A stretch of 26,205 nucleotides of DNA from the NCBI RefSeq assembly GCF_000485595.1, contig NW_014577473.1, positions 1 through 26,205 of the forward strand. Direction: 5' to 3'. The translations under genes were made by a program, and so were the position numbers. The stretch comes from Priapulus caudatus (Eukaryota; Priapulida; Priapulimorpha; Priapulimorphida; Priapulidae). The notes beneath the pieces are model-generated. The model was given only the letters and a program-made list of their open reading frames with translations. It was not told the DNA's origin and did no database searches. Positions 9,058 through 18,900 of this stretch are shown piece by piece (position 1 is the stretch's first letter; each line of letters opens with the position of its first letter).

Positions 9058-9376
9058 CTATAGAAATAAAATTATAATAATATTACTATAGTGAATTGTT
9101 GTAGAAATTGTTTAGATGTATGTAAATTAATTATGTCTCTTCATACATCCTTTACGAAATTATGAAACATCTGGGTAAAATTTATAGCCAGAATCTGCCT
9201 ACAGCAATCAACAATAAAAACTGCAAACATGCATGGTTTATAAGCACTTGATATAATATATAATATATATATAATATATTGAGTAAAATACAGTAAATGG
9301 GTATTGTAGGGCAAACATATGGGTAGCTAAACATCCAGCGTTCACAGAGGATTTATGACAACGACATAAACACCAA
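9058..9376. other. MARC intron 2 part; AT-rich, no gene
   Basis: AT-rich DNA with a long palindromic AT tract near 9249-9282 (ATATAATATATAATATAT). Nothing else is recognisable. Confidence 0.5.
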
Positions 9377-9410
9377 CCCCCCCCCGCCCCCCCCCCCCCC
9401 CCCCCCCCCC
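9377..9410. repeat. Poly-C tract
   Basis: Thirty-four bases of C interrupted by one G at 9386. Long homopolymers of this kind are hard to sequence, and this one lies where one-base errors begin to appear on its right side. Confidence 0.95.
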
Positions 9411-9479
9411 AATCTTTCGTATGTAGCTTATACAGTAATCTGTATAATCATGAACCTGTGCGTATACCATGCAGGTGAT

Positions 9480-9720
9480 ACAAGGTGTGCGTGTGTGCGC
9501 GCGCGCGACTGTGTGTGTATGTGTCCGCGTATGTCTGTTTGTGTTTGTGAATGTCTCGGTGTGTCCGAGTCATAGAAATAATATAGATAACCATATTATC
9601 TATATTATTTCTATGGTCTGAGTATGTCTCTGTTTGCTTCTCCCTCTGTGCGCGTGCGTGCGTGTGTGTGCACGTGCGTGTGTACGTGCGCGCGCGTATA
9701 CGTGTATATATGCGTATGTT
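9480..9720. repeat. GT/CG-rich microsatellite with embedded perfect hairpin
   Basis: Alternating GTGTGCGCGC-type sequence on both sides of an AT-rich perfect hairpin. The stem 9571-9590 (CATAGAAATAATATAGATAA) pairs with 9596-9615 around a 5-base loop. The left side is CCGAGT and the right GGTCTGAGT. Confidence 0.85.
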
Positions 9721-9779
9721 AGATCAAATGTTCCCAATGATCGACCATCAAAATGATGAAATCACAGCAATGTGCTTAC

Positions 9780-9959
9780 CTGGCTGTCTTTACATGATCA
9801 GGATCATGCGTATCTATGCGTGTTGGCAACCTAAGTGTATCCATGTCTGGGGCATCGAGGTATAGCTCATTACCATGAAGACTAGGAGTCACTAATACAT
9901 AGTAGGATGCTGCCTTGCTGTGATCGCGTTTAGCTTGGCGTCAACCACAAAGCCAGTGT
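9780..9959 (-). pseudogene. MARC/MOSC-type protein exon 2 with two frame errors
   Basis: This 180-bp exon lies between the acceptor GTGCAG (before 9959) and the donor GTAAGC (after 9780). Read with corrections it begins HWL, continues VVDAKLNAITARQHPTM and then VTPSLHGNELYLDAPD. This matches the MARC segment with the TARQ-x-P core that completes the N-terminal beta-barrel. As written it contains one extra T in the run at 9949-9951 and lacks one G near 9897, so about 50 bases are out of frame. The two errors cancel: exon length and phase (enters and leaves in phase 2) fit exons 1 and 3. That pattern suggests sequencing error, but genuine decay is not excluded. Confidence 0.75.
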
Positions 9960-10041
9960 CTGCACAGAAATGTATGTTAGAAATATGATAATATATAGAG
10001 AAACAATCAACAGGAGGACTGTGTGATTTCTTGTTTCTATT

Positions 10042-11085
10042 ATGCCGTACAATACACTGTATGTGTCTGTACCACTGACAACATTACATCCACATGATAC
10101 TATGGGTATATATAATAATATATCCCGCGCCCCCCACTCATGGGTACGGATTCACGCGCAATCGCGGCGTCCAATATTCTCCAGAAACGGCGGTACTTTT
10201 TGTCTAGCATCTCCGGCCCGGAGAATCCGCCGAGGTTTATCGCGAAGCCACGCGAGCTTTATCTCGGACAAAACCACAGAAAGGGGTATTTTTCCAAACT
10301 GCATGGCCCAGAGATATTTTTAGAAGGGGTGTTTAAAACCTAAACCGTATGAATTGATATCCCCGACTTTTCATATTTCCCTCCGATGTGTCACTACAGA
10401 GTGGGGCAAAACTGGGGCTCAAAACTAGAAAAACTGTAAACTCAAGAAAGTGCATTTAAATAAATCCTGAGAAAACGGGCGGGTGTATTCTTGAAAAGTC
10501 CTTGAGATACTCGGGTAGAAAAAGAGACAGCAAAAACCCGCAAAAAGGGGGGGGGCTTAAAAAAATTACTGGTCCTTTCCTGAGATAGGGGGTCGTTTTA
10601 AATCGCAGGGAAAAGGCGTAGGCGTCGCCACTAATATGGCTGAAGTGCGGGCGGCGATACATATATTCTAGATAGAATAATCGTATAACCTCGAATGTTC
10701 GTGATATTCTTAAATCAATTTTATCGTGATAGTGTGAGTGTTAGAATCACCAAGAATCACACGATGGGCCACTAATATCACAACATTGGTCTCATTACGC
10801 CAGCGCGAGGGACAAGGTAGAAATGTGGAATCTCTGTGACGTGCTGATGAGACGAAACACAACAACTAACGTAACTAGAATGGAAACTTCGGATTTTTTG
10901 TTATATTATTATTCAGTATTCATAACTCGCAATTTTCTAGAAGTTATTCTATGTGTTAGGTGCGCACCGCATATCGCACCCCTTAAATCTGCACATCATC
11001 GAATGTGTTCGGATTCTACCTGGTAGACATCCCAATGTATGCTACGCGTAACAATTATCATGAACTTACTAGACACAAATTAATA
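10042..11085. repeat. Upstream segment of the unit, noisy copy
   Basis: Corresponds to 5596-6589, with single-base insertions and losses scattered roughly every 10-25 bp (for example CCGCGCCCCCC for CCGGCCCCC). It lies between MARC exons 2 and 1, so it is intron 1. The error type differs from normal mutational divergence, which would be mainly substitutions. Confidence 0.75.
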
Positions 11086-11161
11086 GTAACCAACACTGTT
11101 GGCGACAAGAGTATAGACTACTCCTATGCATGGGCTTACCAATATTATAATCATAACTTAC

Positions 11162-11405
11162 CTGTATTAATTTCCCTGTACTTCACGGCCTAACAGCAAG
11201 AGCGTCTGCAGCATCCACTTCTATTCCCTTCGCCAGACTTAAGTGGTATGATGATGAGCATTGCGACACTTTCCAACTTCCACAAAAAAACTTTCTTTTT
11301 CCTCATATCCCACAGCTTACTAGGCTAATACCGCATGCTGGGCGAACACTGGCATAACTAAATGCCATTCAGATATAGACATAACGCTTCCTGCTAAATA
11401 GCCAT
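11162..11405 (-). pseudogene. MARC/MOSC-type protein exon 1, copy 3, frame-broken
   Basis: Aligned with the clean exon (233 bp), this copy is 244 bp, with many one-base insertions and losses and very few substitutions. The donor GTAAG after 11162 survives. By position this is the copy that should splice to exons 2 and 3 at 9.8 and 8.9 kb. As written it cannot be translated beyond a few codons. Confidence 0.75.
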
Positions 11406-11703
11406 CATTTTCCACAGTGATATATTGTTATGTAATTATATGTATATACGACAGCTTCAGTTTGTGCCGTTCCTAATCGATGCCGTTCTTTTCAGAGGCA
11501 CACGTACGTCACACCCAAACCTTGGAATATAAACTTGTTTCGGAGTGAACAGCACATGTATGAGCCAGCAAATCGGGTAAGTTCACGTGGTATATAGGTC
11601 AAGCGTTGCACCTACAACTTACGAAGCCATATATGATTCCCAGTCGAAGTTGGCCGCAATGAGCTAGTCAGTCAATACGGAGTAAACCATTAATCAAAAA
11701 CAT

Positions 11704-11815
11704 TCTGGTACATGGCCTGGTACATGTACATGTGCGATACACTGGTACATGGTACATGTACATGTAGCATGGTACATGGTACGCTGGTAGTCATGGTACA
11801 GCTGTGTAACATGCA
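11704..11815. repeat. (GGTACATG)-type palindromic tandem repeat
   Basis: CTGGTACATG and GTACATGTACATG recur about eight times in 110 bp. It is present only in the third copy of the unit, where the other copies have a single GGTACAGCTG. This marks the start of the 1.3-kb insertion. Confidence 0.85.
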
Positions 11816-11899
11816 GCTGCGGCGCATATATTTATTGGTCTGCAGGGTTACCCCAGGGCCGGCGGAAGCAAATAAACATTGGTCAGGCCATTTAGCATC

Positions 11900-11946
11900 C
11901 GACGAACAGCTGGCCGATGTAGACGATGACGATGACGATGACGAGA

Positions 11947-11980
<34 letters not shown>

Positions 11981-12014
11981 CGATGTGGTGACATGTCGAC
12001 GAACAGCTGGCCGA
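11900..12014. repeat. (GATGAC)n flanked by 18-bp direct repeats
   Basis: CGACGAACAGCTGGCCGA at 11900-11917 and again at 11997-12014 encloses a GATGAC/GACGAT array (11921-11985) that would encode only aspartate with one Glu-Asn. The poly-Asp frame is a microsatellite translation; I do not call a gene. Confidence 0.85.
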
Positions 12015-12124
12015 AGGCCAGGCTGCCCGACGGCGCAGCCGGGCGGCGGGGCCGCTTAGGGGTTTCCGGCGCGCGTCAAAGGGGGGTTGCTGGGGTCTCC
12101 TGCGTTCTCGATACACCTGCTGCA

Positions 12125-12962
12125 TGCATCGTGTGTGTGTCATGTAAACGTGCGTGCACATTCTGTGCGTGCGTGTGTGCGTGCCGTGCCGTGCACATTC
12201 GTGCGTGTCGGTCGTGTGTGGTCGTGCGTGCGTGCGTGCGTGCGTTACACGTGCGTGCATGCTGTGCAGTGTGCAGCGTACACGTGCGCGCGTGGTCGTG
12301 CGTGTGTACGCCTACACGTCGCGTTCGGGCGTGCGTGCGGTTGTTGCACTCTTACACGCTGCGTACATGCGTGCGTGCGTGCGCTGTGCCGTACACGTGG
12401 CCGGGCGTGCGTGTGCGTGTCAACGTAGCACGTGAGCGTGCGGCGTGCGTGTGCTGTGCAGGTACACGTGTGTGCGTGCGTTGTGCACGTGGACGACACG
12501 TGCGTGGCGAGTGTGCGAGCGTGCGTATGCACATTAACACGTGCGTGCTGCGTGTGCACGTACCACTGCGTGCATGTTTCTCGCGTCGTAGCGTGCGTCG
12601 TGCGTGTTGCAGGACTCCGTATAGTGCCATGCGCGCGTGCGTGCGTGCGTCCATCGTTTGGATGCTATACGTGCGCAGCTGGTACTGCATATGCACGTCC
12701 ACATGCGTGCGTGTGAAGTAACACGTGCGTGCCTGCGTGCGTGTGTGAAGTGCGTGCGTGTTCACGTTACACGTGCGGTGCGTGCCGTGTTGTATGTGCA
12801 GGTACGCACGTACAGTGTCCGTGCGTGATGTAGTGCACGTAGACGTGCGTCGTGCATGCGTGCGCTGATGCACGCTACATGTAGTGCGTGCGTGTGCCAC
12901 AGTACAACGTGCGTTGCGTGGCGTGCGTGTGTTACGTGCGTGGTGGCGGTGCGTAGCGTGTG
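12125..12962. repeat. GTGCGTGC-rich minisatellite, about 0.84 kb
   Basis: An irregular array of GTGCGTGCGTG, ACACGTGCGTGC and CGTGTGTG words. TAG, TAA and TGA are so rare in it that several frames on both strands stay open, up to 242 codons of Arg/Val/Cys/Ala on the plus strand and His/Thr/Arg on the minus. It is confined to the third copy of the duplicated unit. Confidence 0.9.
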
Positions 12963-13155
12963 CTTGTATCGAACAATATCACCATCTGATTGCTGCCAAC
13001 GCGTTAATGCGCATCGTGCGCATATGACGCAAATGTTATAAACATAAGAAACAAGATCCGGCTTGTGATACGAAACATGTGTGCTTGAAGAAAAATAATG
13101 ATCGGAAAAATTATTGGTCCGGCCCTGTACCCTGACTTCTCTGGATGCACTAATC

Positions 13156-13877
13156 GCCTATTTACACGATGCGTCCTAGACGTACGTCCAGGCCTTACGG
13201 AAACAGGCAGAGGAGCGAACGCGGTTAATCGTTTACACAGCTGAGTTTTTTGCGTACGCTCCAGGACAAGTAGTTCAAGGGCACGACAGCTGAAGCAAAT
13301 TGCGCATAGTGTATCTCTTGTGGCAGGAATTAAGAAACAAATATGAATTTCGGCAAAGAAGGAGAACAAGCTTGGGTGAGACTTGGATCCGCAGTGGAGC
13401 AGACAAACTGTGGAGCGTATCATGCACTTCAAAAAGAATTGGAGGAGGAAGGCCCGGAAGCTTCCGAAATTTTGTGAGGATGGACATGGACACTTTCCAA
13501 GAACTCCTTGAAAAAGTCACACCAATAATTCAACGCTCTACAACCAATATGAGGGAACCAATTTCTTCCGCAGAACGTTTATCTGTGATCCACAGGGGAT
13601 GCCATGCTGTCAACACTGTCCAAGTTTGTCTCTCCTGGCGATCCAAGGTCTCACCCAAGCTTGTCTCCTTCTTTCCAAAATTTCATATTTTTTCTTAATT
13701 CCTGCCACAAGAAGATACACTATGGCAATTTGCTTCAGCTGTCGTGCCCTTGAACTACTTGTCCTGGACGTACGAACAAAACTCACCGTGTAAACAGATT
13801 AACCGTTGCGTCAAGGACGTACGCGAAAATCTGATAAGGCCTGGACATACCTCTAGACCGCATCGTGTAAATAGGCC
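13156..13877. mobile_element. Harbinger-derived foldback element, copy 3
   Basis: The left arm 13156-13420 (noisy) is the inverse of the right arm about 13620-13877. The right arm is the reverse complement of the region that in copy 1 lies at about 3703-3935. Ends are GCCTATTTACACG and CGTGTAAATAGGC. So this version is a simple foldback with arms of about 250 bp around a transposase fragment of about 200 bp. Copies 1 and 2 instead carry an unrelated hairpin in place of the right arm. Confidence 0.65.
13320..13620 (+). pseudogene. PIF/Harbinger transposase N-terminal fragment, copy 3
   Basis: The frame again gives FRNFVRMDMDTFQELLEKV and TTNMREPISSAERLSV. The preceding basic segment is broken by one-base gaps (13330-13410). 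After ERLSV comes the same unrelated tail, then the inverted right arm. It is non-functional. Confidence 0.65.
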
Positions 13878-13929
13878 TTTAGCTGTACCTAGTGCACTAA
13901 ACAACGCGCACCCACCCACGCGCGCACGC

Positions 13930-14070
13930 ACGCACGGAGAGATAGATAGATAAATAGATAGATAGATAGATAGAGAGGGAGAGAGAAGGAGAGGGGAAGA
14001 GAGGGAGAGAGGGATAGAGAGAGAGATATATAGTGAGAGATAGAGCAAGAGAGAGAGAGAGAGAACCCAA
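13930..14070. repeat. (GATA)n/(GAGA)n microsatellite, second copy
   Basis: Equivalent of 4690-4832, with a different number of repeats, within the third copy of the unit. Confidence 0.9.
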
Positions 14071-14071
14071 G

Positions 14072-14835
14072 CGACCTAGATACCAACTGAACAAGTGCCG
14101 CGGAGCGACAGCGCTCATCTAACGTCTACTGCGATGACTGTGGTGAGTGGTGGGATTCTAGTAAACCCTGTTAGTCCAAATGTGTTCACATACATCGCGA
14201 AACAGTGAAGGCACAGGGGATGGTATCAGGACACCTTCTCAAGGAATGTTCATTGGATCGTTTATGAAAGTTGCACGAGATGGCGCGTGCGTTTAAGTGT
14301 CATCAGATAAAGATGGAAGCTCCCATCGTACGTAGTATAACAACTATTTGCAAGACAGAATAGGTAAGCACACATCCATTGACCTACGCAAGCTACAGGC
14401 TGAAATAGATGAGCTGCCACTTGTAACTAATTAATGCAGCAAAAACTACACAGTACCACCACCACATGCACTGGCAGTGGCATACGTTACATGTAACACA
14501 ACTGACAGTACAGAAATGCCATAGAAATTATACGATTAAGGAGCATAAACCTTCTTCAAAACCAAATTTAGCTTTTGAAATTTCACTGTGACATTGTAGC
14601 CTCATACATCCAGCATGTATAGATTCTACTAGCAAACGCCGCAGTCAAATTCTTTCTAACAGTAAAGAAATCCATGTTTAACGCCGCCTCTTGATGGTCA
14701 AAAGGTTATCCGACACTTAGCTCTTCGCATGTCAGCAAAAAATTACATTTCATGTCCTTTCAATAAAGCCATAAAATGCTAGGTCACCGCTGAACAAAAA
14801 AAGTTTTTCAATCGCTCCCATCAGACCATTTCCTC
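14072..14835. repeat. Flank of the duplicated unit, third copy
   Basis: Matches 4833-5602 with scattered single-base gaps that become rarer toward the right. After about 14835 the sequence is unique and clean and continues to HAAO. This is probably the 5' side of the MARC gene. Confidence 0.7.
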
Positions 14836-14839
14836 AGAA

Positions 14840-15245
14840 AATGTCTAAAATCTGCCTTGTGCCCATTGACCTTTGACCTGTGACGCTCCAATTTTGGCAG
14901 CAGTGATGGCTTTTCTTACCATGAATCTTACACCGACTATTACGAGCCTAGGTCGAGCCGTTTAGATTTGTGCGGCAATTCTACATTTCCTCCCTATACC
15001 TTAAGTTAAGGAGGGAATGTTCCCCCTTCATTTACACCTCTTGACCTTGGACCTTTGACCCCAGCTTTGACATCCCAACTCATTTTCGGATTACCCCCCC
15101 ACGTCCCGACTTTCGAATCCGTACGTTGAGCCGTTTAGATTTGTGCCCAACTGTTGACGGACGGACGCACGGACGGACGCACGCACGCACGCTCATTTGA
15201 TTCTACAAGCTGCATCTGACTATGTCAGATGAGCTCAAAATAAAC
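14840..15245. repeat. Dispersed repeat with two 173-bp subunits and terminal hairpin
   Basis: GAGCCGTTTAGATTTGTGC occurs at 14955 and 15128, and TGACCTTTGACC-like sequence precedes each, so the body is two diverged units 173 bp apart. It ends in a GGACGGACGCACG microsatellite, then a perfect hairpin CATCTGAC-TAT-GTCAGATG (15213-15231) and AAAATAA. A GACGGACG tract followed by a terminal hairpin is a familiar design of invertebrate dispersed repeats. No coding sequence is present. Confidence 0.5.
14867..14879 (-). promoter_or_regulatory. Perfect DR1 nuclear-receptor half-site pair
   Basis: TGACCTTTGACCT is, on the minus strand, AGGTCA-A-AGGTCA. This is the consensus direct repeat with one-base spacing bound by HNF4, RXR and COUP-TF-type receptors. 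A weaker relative lies at 15049-15061 in the second subunit of the same repeat. It is carried by a repeat about 1 kb past the HAAO stop and upstream of MARC exon 1; function is inference. Confidence 0.35.
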
Positions 15246-15857
15246 AACCACCGGCGTTTTCTCCAAGATTACATTCACATAGGTTTTCTGGATATTCTAC
15301 GATTTCCCCGAGATTACATTTGCTAGTGTGATATAAAGTAAACGCATACTGTAACAGAATGTGCTAGAATGAATTTATTAACATTAAATATGTGTCAATA
15401 TTGAACCTCCAAAACACCGTATAATAGTATAAATGTTCTACTATCACATAGTTTACTGTAATGTAAATATTAATTAATATGGAGAAAAATATATATTACA
15501 TTGTAAATAGTTACTATTTCACCTGTGAATACATTTAATTAGTTATATTTAGCCGCTGACCATCAATTAAAAAGTTCTCATCAAGAAGATTTATATTTAA
15601 TTAACTTACTCCCACACAAAATATTTACTTCACACACATATTTTAAAGTAAGCTTTCCATACTTTTGACATTTTATCAAACAAATGGTCTCAGATATAAA
15701 AAATTGAAAATAACACTAAACATACATTCAGTTGTTAAGCACTAATCACTGATATTCCATATCCCCCAATTAACATTATTAGCTTGTCTGATATACCACC
15801 AGAACTATAATACCCACAAGAAAATAGTAGGTAAACATGTGTGACAGACTTTCTTCA
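15246..15857. other. HAAO 3' flank / probable 3' UTR
   Basis: AT-rich with no coding signal. On the minus strand an AATAAA lies at 15379-15374, about 480 bases after the stop. ATTAAA forms occur nearer, around 15540 and 15600. Any could serve as the polyadenylation signal. Confidence 0.35.
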
Positions 15858-15930
15858 TTAGCATGTCTTTCCGGTAGGGTCCATGTACACTAGCAATGTG
15901 ACAGCTCCTTTTGGCCTCTCAGCTTTGTAT
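15858..15930 (-). CDS. HAAO: HAAO exon 10 (terminal)
   Basis: Completes an Arg codon, then encodes [20 protein letters not shown] and KTC before TAA at 15860-15858. Human HAAO has YAWERTQGSVALSVTQDP here. The acceptor is CAATTAG. The short tail matches the eukaryotic form, which lacks the C-terminal metal site found in bacterial enzymes. Confidence 0.9.
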
Positions 15931-18900
15931 CTAATTGATTAAATTACATACTTACATTACAATTATAAAGATGAAGCTCAAAAAGCCCAACAATGCATTG
16001 CTGTTAAATTACGTATCGGTATAAACATCGTTTTTACATAAAATGTAACCACATACCAGCTGAGCTCACACACTAGTGCAACAAACACTAGCAGCTCAAA
16101 TGTTTTGCAAAAATAATCGCTATAGCACGAAAGAGCTCCAAATTAGGATTATATTTTGAAAATATTTACAATAAAGACCCAATTGCCATCACACTCACAA
16201 TGTAATTGTAATAGTATTTTGCCATCTAATCTTGATGTTTGAGCAAAACCACAAAAAAAATTAAGGAATTGTGTCAAATTCCAAAACTCACCGTATATTC
16301 AATGGAATGAGAATGGAATCATCTTTTTTCAGTTGCACAGACTTGCCATCCATTGTGATTGTTGCTGTTCCTTCCTATAAACAGCATAGCCCTTTTTACC
16401 AAGACAACACTTGTATGCAAAGTTACTATAGAACAATATCCCTTGAGTAACTCTTAATTTTATAGTTTTATACTATTATATGCTAAATTTTACTAATTAT
16501 TACTAAATATACTAAATTATTTTAATATACTAAATTAAACTAAATTATTAATTATCTCACTAATTATTAACTAATTATCACAAATTAAATAAAGATGTAA
16601 GACAGCATGCTGTTCATATTACCATCTGCCACATCCAACTCTCGTAGGCGTTGCTTTCGTCACTGTTCTCTCCTTCTCCAAATACAATCACCTGCAAATA
16701 ATGTTTACTGCATGAATAACTGGCAATGTACATAACTGCACACCTATAGAGGTCGCAATATATTTCTTGTGCATCTTCATGTCTTCGCAGAACGTTTATT
16801 CAGGAAAAGTCGTAAAAAGTTATATTTCAAATGACACGATGACGGCTGGTTAGATTAGCTTTCAATTTTATAGCAATGAATGTCTGTCACTGTGGGTGTA
16901 GAACCAACACGCTATTAATACATACTACAGTACCAACAGGATAATCACAAAGCAAAATGAGCTGAACGTCTTATTAATCCAACTTTATATGAACATAACT
17001 ATACAACTGTACTGTACGATATTATGCTATACATGTATATATATAATGTATTACATATCCTATTTCATTAATAAACAGGTTATAGCGTCAAAAGCTGTAG
17101 CCACAATGTATCTTTACTTTATAAATTCAAATTTTAAAATGCAGTTCTCTCAAATCTGAAAATACACCTTGTGTAAACATAAACTCAGATTACTGAAATT
17201 TGCCCAAAACAAATTTGTAAATTATAACCAATGAGTCCGGGATATGGAACGTTAATTTGCGTTTATGGAATTTTTCAAAGGAATTGGCGAGTTGTGCTAC
17301 TCATGTTCAATCGATGTATGTATCAATAAGATCAAAGTAACACATATGCAGCCAGCTCCAACAAGTTAGGCGAGGTTTTCTGAAATACCATCAGACAGGC
17401 TCCTGCCCTGAGAAATAATACCTACATGTACAAGCGTGTATGGAATGTGCAAGTTCCTGCAATCAGTGCCCTATCAGTGTTCACTGTACTCCAGGAAGAG
17501 GGTACTAAATCTTATTCTGAACTCTCCTTTCCTCCCAGTACTATCATGTTACTGTGTCACACCATTTAAATAATTAATATGTGTGTATTGTGTATATGTG
17601 TGTGTGTGCGTGCGTGCGTGTGCGTGTGCGTGTCTGTGTGCATGCGCGTGTGTTTGACCATGTATTCTTGCATACATAATTGTGCTTGAATTATGGAGGA
17701 TTACCTACCTCTTTTGGCAGCAAAATCTAGGGAACGCGTCTCCAATTATATCATGAAAGTCAACAGGAAAACGTGATTCACATTACAAATTTCATGTTAG
17801 GAAATTAGGAATGTTTTATATGAAGAACACAATTTTTCTCCAACACAGAATATTACTCTACACTACATAATTACATATGACAATATATATAAGTACTTGC
17901 CCCTGTCTGCATATCTTTTCCGTATACCCATTTGTTCCCACTTGATTGGATGCTCGCATCATTTTTTGTTAACCAGTCCCCAAATTGGAATGGTGGCTGT
18001 ACAGCAGTTGTGACATCAATAGGGAACTTGGGGTCTTTAACAAATCCTGCAAAGCAGTTAGCACGTGTTACTCCACAGAATTATGCAGAAGAATTTATTA
18101 TGTTTAAAACAGGGTTTTGTGTGTGTTCTTATATGTACATATGTATATATATCAAAAGTCCATAATAGAGACTCTCTACATAATATTGATATTATATAGC
18201 TCTTGATATATATCAAGAGTACATAATAGGAGATCTTCCTATTATTTACTCTTGCTATATATATAGGGTAATTTTTTATAGAGGGACACAAAGCCATGCG
18301 GGCATTTCCAGGGCTCATGTTACAAAATTTCATGTTACGTATATATTTTTTCTGACGTGCATTGCTTTTGTAACTGGGAAATTTTTGTATCTTTGTAAAG
18401 TATTATGGGATGAATATATCCTCAATGTATTCACACCGTCTATATATTTACACAAGTACATATCTTCTGATACTGTCGTAAGATATATTCATGGAAATCC
18501 CATTTTAAACTCACCTTCCACAGGTTTCCCAGTTTTATACTGCTCAGATGCCTGATACCTATATGGAAAATAGATATATATATATTCACCTGAATATATC
18601 ATGTAATTTTAGTATATATCACTGCACAATCCATTATTAATTGTCAGTAAGCCATACTTTTGCATATTATTTTTGTTCATAACGTTTATCAAACATTTAG
18701 ATTACAGCAAATAATGTAACAATCCTGCAATTGATAGGACATTTATGATAATTATAATTAATACATACTCCTTAATAACTGGAGGCAAGTCTATGACCAG
18801 GTCCCAGCAGAAGAACCACTTCTCCCACAGCACTTCTTTGTTCCCATCCGTATAGTACCTGCAAGTCATAGCTCAAGTCAAGTTGTCAAACATTCAGGCC

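Noticed and set aside
11993-12721. Longest open frame in the window (242 codons, plus strand)
   Set aside because: It is a translation of the GTGCGTGC minisatellite; several other frames on both strands are equally open, and the product is a low-complexity Arg/Val/Cys/Ala string.
17718-17741. Possible small extra HAAO exon in intron 7 (CCCTAG acceptor, GTAGGT donor)
   Set aside because: It would encode about six residues absent from the family. Exon 7 joins exon 8 without a gap using the GC donor.
17932-18165. Plus-strand open frame over HAAO exon 7
   Set aside because: Antisense shadow; the minus strand carries the conserved protein.
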